Part shown: positions 17,231-26,501 of the stretch, in pieces
Layout: every line of letters begins with the position of its first letter
How positions within the stretch are numbered: position 1 is the first letter of the stretch
NCBI GenBank assembly: GCA_965218775.1
Contig: CBDCLS010000004.1
Location: forward strand, 620,001 to 684,000
Source: CAUZIZ01 sp965218775
GTDB lineage: Bacteria; Acidobacteriota; UBA6911; RPQK01; JAJDTT01
Length of the DNA: 64,000 nt
Direction: 5' to 3'
The notes under the pieces: generated by a model
The model's database searches: none
What the model saw: the letters and a program-made list of their open reading frames with translations, nothing else
Told to the model about the DNA's origin: nothing
Position numbers and translations under genes: made by a program

Positions 17231-17410
17231 CTGAATGTCCGCTTTTAGGCGAGACTGTGTGAAAAGTCCAAAACCTCTTTGATTTAGGGGTCTCTTTACC
17301 CTTCCTACGACGGAGATCGTGGCTTGCACGCGATCCTATGAAGTCAAAATTTCAAATCCGAAATCATGAATGACTTCTCACACACCCTCACCTTAGAAGA
17401 GGACGTTCAG
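17231..17410. repeat. MITE-like repeat with long imperfect inverted ends, copy 2
   Basis: About 180 bp, from CTGAATGTCCGCTTTTAGG to GAAGAGGACGTTCAG. The central 110 bp match copy 1 almost base for base in the same orientation (one visible change is TTACACG to TTGCACG). The outer arms form an imperfect inverted repeat. Bases 17170-17230 just before it (TTCGACGTTTCCGGGGAAG) resemble 46208-46240, so a larger composite repeat is involved. Confidence 0.8.
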
Positions 17411-17702
17411 TTCAGAGTGAATTCAAGTTTTCTGACCGGCAGAAATCGACCTTAAGCGGACCCTCACGGTGGGTGAAATGACTTCCCTGTCGTCGCTAGC
17501 CGCCTCAGTTCTTCGAACTAATAGGGTGTCAACGTAGAATTTGATCGCTTCGTCATAATCCTGAACGACAAGAGCTATATAGCTGATTGATTGTTGCATC
17601 AAGCGCTGTCCCTGTCACGGGATGATGGGCTTTCAGGGCGTCAGCCATATTGACATCCGGGATCCCTCTAATCTGGCTCTGTTGTCTCCGATGGCGGACA
17701 AG
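17411..17702. other. intergenic, nothing recognised
   Basis: No coding or structural signal that I can support lies between the repeat and the end of the aldolase gene. Confidence 0.5.
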
Positions 17703-18503
17703 TCAAGCTCCATGGATAATCTCGCGAAGTGTTAGTGAGATGTTGACCGGGTCGGCGCTCTGCCATACGTTTCGACCGTAAACGACGCCTTTGGCACCGG
17801 CCTTGATCGCCTCACGCGTACTCTTCAAGAGGTGTTCGAGCTCATCGCTTTTCGCACCACTGAGCACCAAAACCGGCGCAGGGCACGAGTCGATAATCTT
17901 CCTCATGGATTCGACGCTCCCCGTGTACTCGGTCTTTATCGCGTCTGCTCCAAGTTCGACTGCCATCCGGCATCCAAACGCCAAACGGTCTGGATCCTTC
18001 TTGTCTTCGATGCGGCTCCCCCACAGTACCACTTCAACGATGAGGGGTATGCCAGCGCGATGGCCTTCTCGGGCAACCCGCGCTATCTCCCTTACGTTGT
18101 CTGCGAAGAGACGCCCGTTGTTTGCGCCAACCATCAGGAACATGACCATCGCGTCGGCACCAAGTGCGAGCGCTTCAGGGGGATTGATGAGCAAGCGGTA
18201 TTCTTCCCCAAGGTCACTTACAAATGGATGGTTTAGAATCCAGTCGCACCGGACGATTGGAGAAGGCGCTTGACGGCTGGCAAAAAGGTGTCCGGCCCTC
18301 TCAAGCATGCCGGGCGAGATGAGCACGGCATCCGGGCCCGCCAGCGCAACCGTTGCAATCGTTTCAACAGCTCGCTCTGCCCCTTGGGGAACACCCATTG
18401 TGACAGCGTGGTCGATTGCAGTTATGAAGGATCGGCCGGTCTCTGCATTGAAAAGGCGGCCGAGTCGAATGCTGTATCCATTTGGAATCAGATTCTCATT
18501 CAT
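17703..18503 (-). CDS. class I aldolase of the FbaB/LsrF (DeoC/LacD) family
   Basis: 266 aa, cytosolic (beta/alpha)8 enzyme. The Schiff-base Lys is expected in GADAIKTEYTG, which matches the D-x-x-K-x-x-Y-x-G signature of archaeal-type class I fructose-bisphosphate and LsrF aldolases. Other signature parts are AIDHAVTMGVPQGAE near the N-terminus, which resembles the L-x-x-D-H-G-x-x-x-G-x-P motif, and VVYGRNVWQSADP, the phosphate-binding G-R-N-x-x-Q loop. It likely cleaves or forms a ketose phosphate; the actual substrate cannot be read from sequence. It follows the TIM-barrel gene on the same strand by 30 nt and may be co-transcribed with it. Confidence 0.85.
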   Translation of the reverse strand: MNENLIPNGYSIRLGRLFNAETGRSFITAIDHAVTMGVPQGAERAVETIATVALAGPDAVLISPGMLERAGHLFASRQAPSPIVRCDWILNHPFVSDLGEEYRLLINPPEALALGADAMVMFLMVGANNGRLFADNVREIARVAREGHRAGIPLIVEVVLWGSRIEDKKDPDRLAFGCRMAVELGADAIKTEYTGSVESMRKIIDSCPAPVLVLSGAKSDELEHLLKSTREAIKAGAKGVVYGRNVWQSADPVNISLTLREIIHGA

Positions 18504-18533
18504 TTTCTGCCCAACCCTTCCGGAGTATGAAAC

Positions 18534-19568
18534 CTACCAGACTATCGATAGTTCCGAAATGTTGTCCGCCCACTTTCTTTTGGTACGCCCAATGGATTCT
18601 CTTTTCGTGACGAGAAATCGGCGTCCCTGCTGGATTTGACGCGGTGTCTTCTTGGCAGGGCTGCTATCCCAGTAGAGGCTTGTCCTGGCTTGCCGGATCA
18701 GATCGCTGTCCAGGTGGGCGCTGTGAGGCGTGAAGAAGAGGGTCCAGCGAGGATCGAACTCCTGGGTGGCGCCCTGGACCTCGAAGCCGGGAACCGATCC
18801 GCTGCTGAAATAGTGGGGATAGATCAGGACCATGGCCTCGGGCTTGGCCGACCAGACCTCCTGGGAAATCGCTCGAACGAACTGGAACTCCCTCTCGTAG
18901 TAACGGCCCTGGCACCCCGGGCAGTAGCAGATGGCATAGTCGGAAGACTCCAGCATGAGCCCATCGGCATTGGGGTAAAAATCGAACAGCATCTCCCGGG
19001 CATACTCCAGCATGAAGGTCTGGGCAGCCGGCCGGGAAGGGTTCAGGGCGTAGCCCCAACAATCGATTCCATTCAGCCCCACCGGCTTTCCGTCCCTTTG
19101 TACGGCCTTCAATTCAGGATGCTGGAAGGCATACTGGTTGACGCCGTCGTAGGAGAAGGGTGTCAGGGCCAGCAGGATTCGAATGTCCTTCCGGTGGGCG
19201 TAGTCGATCAGCTCCCGGACGAAGTCCTCCTGGATGTTCTTGTGATCCCGGTTGTACTCCCAGGTGATGGGGAACTTCTTCGAGCGAAAACCACCGCCCA
19301 GCCAGAGGAGAATCAGATTCCCTCCATCCTGGTGGACGGTGTCGACGATCTCCTTCCACTGGGGCAGGCCGTAGGTGGGCATCCGCATGAACGTGAAGTA
19401 GTAGCCTCGCAGAGCCAGGTTCCGCGCGGAGCTCCTCGAAGTCGCCTTTCCGGCAGCCCCTGCTGGGCCCAGCTGGAGGAGAATTGCGGCCAGGAACAGA
19501 CACAACGCCCTTGGCCACACTTCTGCCTGGGTGCCAGGTCGTCTATGAACAGATCGGGTCAAGTCCAT
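18534..19568 (-). CDS. secreted TIM-barrel glycoside-hydrolase-like protein
   Basis: The start at 19568 (MDLTRSVHRRPG) gives a signal segment ALCLFLAAILLQLGPAGAAG. About 344 aa. The body has the flavour of a (beta/alpha)8 hydrolase: GGNLILLWLGGGF, ELIDYAHRKDIRILLALTPF, FYPNADGLMLESSDYAICYC and EAMVLIYPHYF. The Glu in GLMLESSD sits where a strand-end acid would be expected, but catalysis is not demonstrated, and the C-P-G-C pair after it is unusual. I cannot place it in a numbered GH family. The frame is open further upstream only because the preceding symporter gene is frameshifted into it. Confidence 0.6.
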   Translation of the reverse strand: MDLTRSVHRRPGTQAEVWPRALCLFLAAILLQLGPAGAAGKATSRSSARNLALRGYYFTFMRMPTYGLPQWKEIVDTVHQDGGNLILLWLGGGFRSKKFPITWEYNRDHKNIQEDFVRELIDYAHRKDIRILLALTPFSYDGVNQYAFQHPELKAVQRDGKPVGLNGIDCWGYALNPSRPAAQTFMLEYAREMLFDFYPNADGLMLESSDYAICYCPGCQGRYYEREFQFVRAISQEVWSAKPEAMVLIYPHYFSSGSVPGFEVQGATQEFDPRWTLFFTPHSAHLDSDLIRQARTSLYWDSSPAKKTPRQIQQGRRFLVTKRESIGRTKRKWADNISELSIVW

Positions 19569-19615
19569 GGCTGGAATTGTAGCGCCCGCCCCTGCAGAGG
19601 CCCAGCAGAATCCCG

Positions 19616-20448
19616 TCACTTCATACGACTCGAGAAGGTTCGATGGAAGAGGATCCCGCTGAGGACGGCGACAACTGTCCCCACCATTGCCACCTCCCAG
19701 CGGGCCACGTAGAGTCCAGAGAAGGCGATGGTCGCCGCACTCACCGCGAGGGTTCCAACCAGGGATTCCCAGACCGGAAAAGATGGGTGCCGACCCGGCG
19801 TCCTCTAGCTCGGCCTTCCGGGCGATGGGCCCCCACCAGCCGGGAGGTCGGGCGCGGCGGTAGAAATCCACCAGAGTCTCCTCAGGATCAGGCTGGGTCA
19901 GTAGAGCCACCCCGATCCAGAGGGCCGTGGTCTCGGCGATGGAGACCAACACCACCAGATAGGCCTCTTCGTGGCCCAGCTCCGGGAACCGGGGAAACAC
20001 CAGGAAACGGTTGGAGAGGTAGAGGACGGGTCCGCCCAGGGAGGCGGCCAACCGCGCCGAGCCGTTGAAGCGCCACCACCACCACTGCCCCCAGTTGGCG
20101 GTGATCTCGGCCGAGGAGAGGCCCAGCATGAAGATCGCGATGTCGATGATCCGATCTGCTCGCATCGCCACCACGATGCCCAGGATCAAGATGGTCAACA
20201 TCGCCAGCCAGCCGACCCGGAGATCCTGGTCCAGGTTGCCACCAGGCCGGATCAGGGCCAGCCCCAGAAGCATCCCGTAGGACAGTTCCTGGTCGATGGA
20301 TCCCGAGTGCAGTCCCGGCCACTTCACCATGGCGGCCAGAGCCGGCAGCGTCAGGACGGCCAGCATGAGAAAGAGGCTGGCCTCGTTTACCTCGTCCTCC
20401 TTGTTGATTGGGGCCGAATCAGTGGGCGCTCGGCCAGAATCGATCTAC
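19616..20448 (-). pseudogene. sodium:solute symporter, truncated and frameshifted
   Basis: Only the last third of an SSS-family transporter is left, starting after an in-frame TAG near 20450. Transmembrane segments are visible (LAMLTILILGIVVAMRADRI, EEAYLVVLVSIAETTALWIG), followed by the family's tail LVDFYRRARPPGWWGPIARK. Near 19780 the frame shifts; the true C-terminus continues one frame over as ESLVGTLAVSAATIAFSGLY and ends SSRMK at 19616. Left unread, the shift makes an artificial fusion with the TIM-barrel gene. Confidence 0.7.
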
Positions 20449-20846
20449 GTTGGCTTGGTGACTATGACCGATTTGTCTTTCAGTTCTGGATATTTAGCCA
20501 TTCGTGTTTGACCAGCGTAGCTATTTGCTAGCTCTTGCGGCGAGTATATCTAAGTTGTTTGTTCTCAACTACAACTCTGGACAAAGAGGCGATACATCAG
20601 GTCCATGAGAGACTCCTGGCAGAGTCGGTCATTTTCTAACATCCTTCCAACAACTCAGAGTACGCTCAGCAGATGGACCTTGATTTAGGCTAGTAAGAGG
20701 ATTTTCTTGACGGGAGATGTGTGGGAACTGTGGGTTGTAAACCCATTGTGTTCAGTTAGTTATAATAAGATAGAAGCGTGGGCCGCATTGCAATCTTTAG
20801 CTCAAATCGATAGAATCCGAGGAACGCCGTATCTACTGAGCTGCCT
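20449..20846. other. intergenic region upstream of the PSCyt1 gene
   Basis: No gene recognised. AT-rich stretches (for example TTAGTTATAATAAG at about 20755) are compatible with a promoter for the following gene, but no specific -35/-10 pair can be defended. Confidence 0.4.
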
Positions 20847-22928
20847 ATGCTGACCGTCGGTTTGAGATCTCTCTGGCCAATTCTGCTTTTCGTTTTACTC
20901 TTCGCAATCCCCGGTCTGGGCCAGACCAGTCCGAGTGGGATCGAAGCCGCTGGAGGGGTGGACTTTGAGCGCGACATCCAGCCCATTTTCAGGGGGCAAT
21001 GCTTGCATTGTCATGGACCCGTCGAGACAGCCGGAGGTCTGAGACTCGATGGCAAAGAGCTGGCCCTGAAGGGCGGTGCCTCAGGCGCCGTGATCATCCC
21101 CGGCAATAGTTCAGCGAGCCGTTTGATCCACCTGGTGTCGGGCAGCGATGGGATGCGCATGCCTCTCACGGGTGAACCTTTAACCGCGGATCAGATCTGC
21201 CTGCTTCGCACCTGGATTGATCAGGGAGCTCCTTGGCCATCGGATGACGTGGGGGCCAGCGACTTGGAGCCAGGCGGCCATTGGTCGTTTCAAGAGATCA
21301 GTCACGCGACCGAACCTGTCGCGGTTAACTCTGACTGGGTGCGAAACCCAATCGACTCCTTCGTGCTCGAAGCCTTGACGAGCAAGGGGCTGCAGCCTTC
21401 ACCTCAGGCTTCCAAGGTTACTCTGATTCGTAGGTTGCACCTGGACCTGCTGGGCCTTCCGCCCAGTCCCGCCGAAGTAGAGGCCTTTTTGAGCGACCCG
21501 CTGCCCTACTCCTATGAGCGCCTGGTCAGGCGGTTGCTGTCCTCACCTCACTTCGGGGAACGCTGGGCGCGCCATTGGCTGGGCCTCGCTCGCTACGCGG
21601 ACAGCGACGGATTCGAAAAGGATCGCAACCGTCCCCATGCCTGGCGCTATCGAGAATGGGTCATTCAAGCATTCAATCGGGACCACCCGTACGATCAATT
21701 TGTCATTGAGCAGCTGGCCGGAGACCTGTTGCCGGATGCTGGGATCGAGCAGCTGGTGGCGACCGGATTCCACCGCAACACGCTCACCAATCGTGAGGGC
21801 GGAGTCGACAAGGAACAGTTCCGCATCGAACAAGTTGTGGATCGAACCAACACGACGGCGTCCGTCTTTCTTGGGTTGACCCTGGGATGTGCCCAATGCC
21901 ACGACCACAAATACGATCCTCTCACACAGCAGGAGTATTACGAGCTCTTTTCCTTCTTCAATGAAGCCGTGGAAAAAGATATCCCTGCGGCATTGGACAC
22001 CGAGATGGCGGCCTATCGAAGAGCCAAGCAGGGCTGGGACCTGAGACAGGCGAAACTCATCCAGCAAATGGAAGCCGATAGGAAACCGATCGAGGAAAAA
22101 CTGACGCCAAAGTTGGCCGAGTGGGAGGCTCAAAACGAATTCCCTCTACTGGGGAAGTGGGAAGTGCTCGAGCCCGTCAGCTTCAGCACGACTGAGGAGA
22201 CAGAGCTAGTCAAACAGGCCGATGGGAGCCTGTTGACGCGAGGGGAGAATCCCGAACGGAACACCTATGAGGTTAAGGTCAAGAGTTCGCGGCGGGGGAT
22301 TACCGCCTTTCGGATGGAGGTATTGACCGACCCATCGCTTCCCCACTCGGGGCCCGGCCGGTCCAGTCGAGGGGAATTCGCACTGTCGGAGGTGCTCATC
22401 GAGGCTTCGTCCGGTCAAGAAGACGATCCGCCCCGGCAGCTGGAGATCCAGGGAGCAGTGGCGCTACAGGAAAAAGATGATTATGAGGTTGCCCTGGCCG
22501 TCGATGGCGAAAAGCTGACCGGCTGGTCTCTGGGGGGGCTCGAAGGCCCCAACCAGAACCGTCAAGTCGTCTTTGTCCTTAAAGAGGCTACTGGTTCCGG
22601 CGAGGGCACGAGCTTTACTTTCAAGCTGCAGACCCACCTGGGCGGGCACCGCACTCTTGGACGGTTCCGCCTCTCGGCAACAACCGCCTCAAGGGAGGTC
22701 ATGCAGTCCCTTGTCCCGCTTGATGTTGAGAGGATTCTGGCGGTCAGACCCAAGGACCGCTCCTCAGAGCAAACAGCGTCGTTGTTGGACTACTACATCG
22801 AGCAGCAACCGCGGATGCGGGAATGGAAAGCAACTTTAGAGGGTCATCATAAAGCTTTGCCCCAGGCACCCGACACCCTGGCGCAGACCATCGCCCAGAA
22901 CCCCGAACCACCCAATCCCTCAACTTGA
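20847..22928 (+). CDS. PSCyt1-DUF1549 cytochrome-like protein, DUF1553 missing
   Basis: 693 aa with signal peptide (LFVLLFAIPGLGQ). Order: PSCyt1 heme-binding domain with FRGQCLHCHGPVETAGGLRL, DUF1549 starting NPIDSFVLEALTSKGLQPSP and containing HFGERWARHWLGLARYADSD and LGLTLGCAQCHDHKYDP (a second CxxCH), and then a beta-rich insert. The usual third part, DUF1553 (about 250 residues, beginning near an HIRGDF-like motif), is absent: the protein stops at IAQNPEPPNPST, exactly where it should begin. These periplasmic proteins are common in Planctomycetes and Acidobacteria and are usually paired with DUF1501 proteins. Likely a truncated pseudogene. Confidence 0.8.
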   Translation: MLTVGLRSLWPILLFVLLFAIPGLGQTSPSGIEAAGGVDFERDIQPIFRGQCLHCHGPVETAGGLRLDGKELALKGGASGAVIIPGNSSASRLIHLVSGSDGMRMPLTGEPLTADQICLLRTWIDQGAPWPSDDVGASDLEPGGHWSFQEISHATEPVAVNSDWVRNPIDSFVLEALTSKGLQPSPQASKVTLIRRLHLDLLGLPPSPAEVEAFLSDPLPYSYERLVRRLLSSPHFGERWARHWLGLARYADSDGFEKDRNRPHAWRYREWVIQAFNRDHPYDQFVIEQLAGDLLPDAGIEQLVATGFHRNTLTNREGGVDKEQFRIEQVVDRTNTTASVFLGLTLGCAQCHDHKYDPLTQQEYYELFSFFNEAVEKDIPAALDTEMAAYRRAKQGWDLRQAKLIQQMEADRKPIEEKLTPKLAEWEAQNEFPLLGKWEVLEPVSFSTTEETELVKQADGSLLTRGENPERNTYEVKVKSSRRGITAFRMEVLTDPSLPHSGPGRSSRGEFALSEVLIEASSGQEDDPPRQLEIQGAVALQEKDDYEVALAVDGEKLTGWSLGGLEGPNQNRQVVFVLKEATGSGEGTSFTFKLQTHLGGHRTLGRFRLSATTASREVMQSLVPLDVERILAVRPKDRSSEQTASLLDYYIEQQPRMREWKATLEGHHKALPQAPDTLAQTIAQNPEPPNPST

Positions 22929-24533
22929 CAGTGCTCTACAGTGTTATTCCTCCATTGTCATTAACCTGCACCGAGAACCAGTGTATATCTAGGGGAGAAG
23001 TCGAAACCCATTGGGAGACATTTAGCCATGAATGAGACGCCGAATAGAGGCGCTTCGTCGGGATGGCTACGTGAAATGTCAATAATATGAGGCCGAGCTC
23101 CGGGGGAGAGAGCGGGGGTTTGTTATCTGCCGGTGGAACCAACCGGGAAAGGAACGGTGGTGTGGTGAGAGTCAGCTCGATGTGTGTGGCTCTGGGATCA
23201 ACATTGATCATGACGACGCTGCCGGCGCAGATACAGGCGCCGGTGGACATTATTGAAGGCCGTGTCCCGACCCCACCCACAATAGGAACGCGGCAGCCGG
23301 AGGTGGGGGTGGAAATGGCGGCGCCCTTGAGCTCGCCGTCGATCTTCAAGACCAGAGACGGTCGTTTGATGATGCTCTCTACGGGCAAGGCGCGTTACTC
23401 TGGCGACAAGGGGCTGACATGGACCACGGAGCAATCGCTGTCCGTTCCCGTCACCTTTGCCACGCGCCTGAACTCAGGAAAACTCGGCGGACCCGGACCC
23501 GACGACCTGTTCTATGTGTCCGACGACGACGGCCAGACCTGGGAAGCACGCGGCAAGATGTTGTTGGGCAAGCTGATCGGACCGGTTCGGGTAGGTAGCG
23601 AGGCTGACTTGAGCCAAGCATACATTCCGGCCTGGCCTTACAGCACCGGAGCCGGAGCGCTGCTCATTCAGACCCGGTCGGGACGAATCCTCATGCCGAC
23701 GCGGTTCACAAGCGGCTCGGGGTCCGGCGGTTACAACGCCGGCTCCTGGGGTGTCCTCGACGGCGAGCTGGTGGCCATCGAAGGCCATTCCCATTCGCCC
23801 GAGCCGGATATTACCTACGTCTTCTACTCGGACGACGAAGGCCGGACCTGGAAGCGCACCGACGGGCTGATGGTCTGGCACAAGGAGGGCTACGGGGGGC
23901 TCTGGCCGGTCGATGAACCGACGGTCGTCGAAGCCCTGAACGGCGATGTCGTGCTCTATTTCCGCACCAGTATCGGTCGGGTATACACCTCCCGCAGTGG
24001 GGCGACCGACTACGTTGACCGCCATGGCCAGCAGGTGCAGCGCAAGCCCGGAGATCAGTTCGACAAACCCCAGCCAACGTCGTTGTCTGGTTCCTATTCG
24101 CCCTGCACGATTCGGCGCATCGCCAAGACCGGCGATCTGCTCATTGTGTGGAATCAGGTCTCCGGCGACGAGATGCGGGCCGGCTATCGGCGGGGTCGAT
24201 TGTCATCGGCCATCAGCCGGGACGACGGTAAAACGTGGGAACACTTTCGCACGATCGACCGGGTCGTGTTGCCACCGGCAGGACGTGTGGCACCCGATCC
24301 AGAGCCTCGCATGGCGCGGGGCCTCGATTACGTGGGAGTGTTGCCCGAAGACTTCGGCTACGTAGGCTATCCCACCCTCGAGGTCGTCGACGAAACGGTG
24401 TTCGTCTGCTGGTCCCGGTCTGTGGTGCGTCCACGCGAAGGCGACGTGACAGGCAAACGAATGCGCGTGCTGCCCCTGTCGTGGTTCTACCAGGACGAGC
24501 CGCCGCTGCCGCCTGGCCCGAAGCTGGTACTAA

Positions 24534-26223
24534 CCCGGATTTCTCAAGGATAAGAAAAAGCAGTCAGCTCAATGTGGTATAAAGTCTGTGTTAACAAAGA
24601 CTTAACAAACACAAGGAGCTGACTACTATGACGACAGAGTGTATCGCTTCTAAGCTGGAGTTTCAAGGGCTGGAGGGTCGCCGAGTCGAGGCAGAATTCA
24701 ACGGGGGACAGATCACTTCAGACGCCGGAGGGTTGCTGTTACGGGAGGTGGAGAACCGCTATGGGTTCATTCGCGGCTTGGCCGCCTGCTTTGGGGACCG
24801 GCGGGATCCTCGCTTCACCGAGTTCAGTGTGGAGGATCTGGTGGGGCAGCGGATTTATGGACTGGCCTTGGGCTATGAGGATCTCAACGATCATGAGGAG
24901 CTACGGACGGATCCGCTGATGGCGGTGTTGGTCGGCAAGGAAGATCCCTTGGGGAGGGATCGGCGAGCGGAAGCGGATCGAGGCAAGGCGTGTGCGGGCA
25001 AGAGCACCCTCAATCGTTTGGAGTTGTCCTCGGTGACGCAGGATAAATATCGCAAGACGCCGGTGGATGAAGCCGCGGTCGAAGCGTTTTTGGTGGAGCA
25101 GTTCATTCGGGTGCGAGGCGGGAAACCGAAGGAGTTGGTCTTGGACCTGGATGCGACGGATGATCCGCTGCACGGAGAACAGGAGGGTCGTTTCTACCAT
25201 GGCTACTACCGGTGTTACTGCTACCTGCCGCTGTATGTGTTTTGCGAGGGGTATGTGCTGGGGGCCAAGCTGCGGGTGTCGAACCTGGATGGCTCCGAAG
25301 GAGCGGTCCAGGAGATGGAGCGGATGGTGGGACAACTGCGGGCGAAGTGGCCGAAGGTCCGCATTACTCTGCGGGCGGACAGCAGCTTTGCCCGCGAGGC
25401 GTTGATGAAATGGTGTGAGGAGCATCGAGTGGATTACGTCTTCGGTCTGGCCCGCAATCAGCGCTTAGAGGGGACCCTGGAGTCGGAGCTGGAACAGGCC
25501 CAGGCGCTTCAACAAGCGAGCGGCAGCAGCGCCCGAGTCTATAAGGACTTTCGTTACCAGACGCACAAGAGCTGGAGTCAAGAGCGGCGAGTGGTGGGCA
25601 AGGCCGAGTACACGGGTAAGGGATCCAATCCCCGCTTTGTCGTCACCTCGCTGGGAGCGAAGCGGTGGCCCGCCCAAAAGCTGTACGAGCAGCTGTACTG
25701 CGCGCGAGGGGAGGCGGAGAATCGGATCAAGGAACAGCAGCTGGAGCTGTTTGCCGATCGGACCTCGACGCACCTCATCAAGAGCAATCAGCTGCGGTTG
25801 TGGTTCTCCTCGGTGGCCTATAATCTGCTGCACACGTTGAGGCGTGTCGCTTTGAAGGGGACCCAGTGGGCGAAGGCGCAATGCCAGACAATTCGCCTCA
25901 AACTGTTGAAGATAGGAGGCCAGATTCGGGTCAGTGTCCGGCGGGTGAGTCTGTCCTTGAGCGAGGGTTATCCTTACCAAGCACTCTATGCCCAAGCCTT
26001 GGCCCAGCTTCAACAGCTCGGTTGAGCCAAGGAAAGTCGGAAATCCCAGCCGTCTGCAACTGAGGCGCCTGAGGTGTGTCTGGAAAACCGGTTTTCCGCG
26101 CTCGACACAGGCCTCACGACGCCTGTCGTACTCTGCACCGCCCTCAGCGGCGCCTTTGACCCAGACCGGCGTCGAGAAATCGACTAAAATCGCCCTTTCG
26201 GCTTTCTCCTTGAGAAATCCGGG
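24534..26223 (+). mobile_element. IS1380-family insertion sequence, copy B (1690 bp)
   Basis: Ends CCCGGATTTCTCAAGGA and its complement, flanked on both sides by CTAA (24530-24533 and 26224-26227), a clean 4-bp target duplication. It is in the opposite orientation to copy A and nearly identical to it. Confidence 0.95.
24628..26025 (+). CDS. IS1380-family transposase, copy B
   Basis: 465 aa, complete. Same catalytic layout as copy A: VLDLDATDDPLHG, LRADSSFAREALM and RGEAENRIKEQQLE. AAGGAGC is placed 10 nt before the ATG. Between the transposase stop and the right end of the IS is a 200-bp tail containing the palindrome AAAACCGGTTTT. Intact frame, clean duplication and near identity to copy A all point to a recently active element. 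Confidence 0.95.
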   Translation: MTTECIASKLEFQGLEGRRVEAEFNGGQITSDAGGLLLREVENRYGFIRGLAACFGDRRDPRFTEFSVEDLVGQRIYGLALGYEDLNDHEELRTDPLMAVLVGKEDPLGRDRRAEADRGKACAGKSTLNRLELSSVTQDKYRKTPVDEAAVEAFLVEQFIRVRGGKPKELVLDLDATDDPLHGEQEGRFYHGYYRCYCYLPLYVFCEGYVLGAKLRVSNLDGSEGAVQEMERMVGQLRAKWPKVRITLRADSSFAREALMKWCEEHRVDYVFGLARNQRLEGTLESELEQAQALQQASGSSARVYKDFRYQTHKSWSQERRVVGKAEYTGKGSNPRFVVTSLGAKRWPAQKLYEQLYCARGEAENRIKEQQLELFADRTSTHLIKSNQLRLWFSSVAYNLLHTLRRVALKGTQWAKAQCQTIRLKLLKIGGQIRVSVRRVSLSLSEGYPYQALYAQALAQLQQLG

Positions 26224-26501
26224 CTAAAGGTTCCTGCCGGCGGCGCCGACAGCGGTTGGAATACGTTCGAAATCCCGTCCAACTACTACGAACGGCGCTT
26301 CTTTGTCCGATCCAAAGAGCTCGAGCCTTACCTCAAGAGCCCCATTGGCCGGTTGGACTACAGCATCTATGCGCCCCTGCATCAGGTCATCACATGCCTA
26401 GGGTGGGAGCCGGTCTATGACCTCAGCAAACTTGAGGATGTCCACGATCCCAGGATGATCGTCTATTGCAAACATCCCCAGGCCACGCACCCAGTGATAC
26501 C

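Noticed and set aside
18636..19712. 358-codon + strand frame over the TIM-barrel gene
   Set aside because: No recognisable protein pattern; the minus-strand gene has a signal peptide and barrel motifs.
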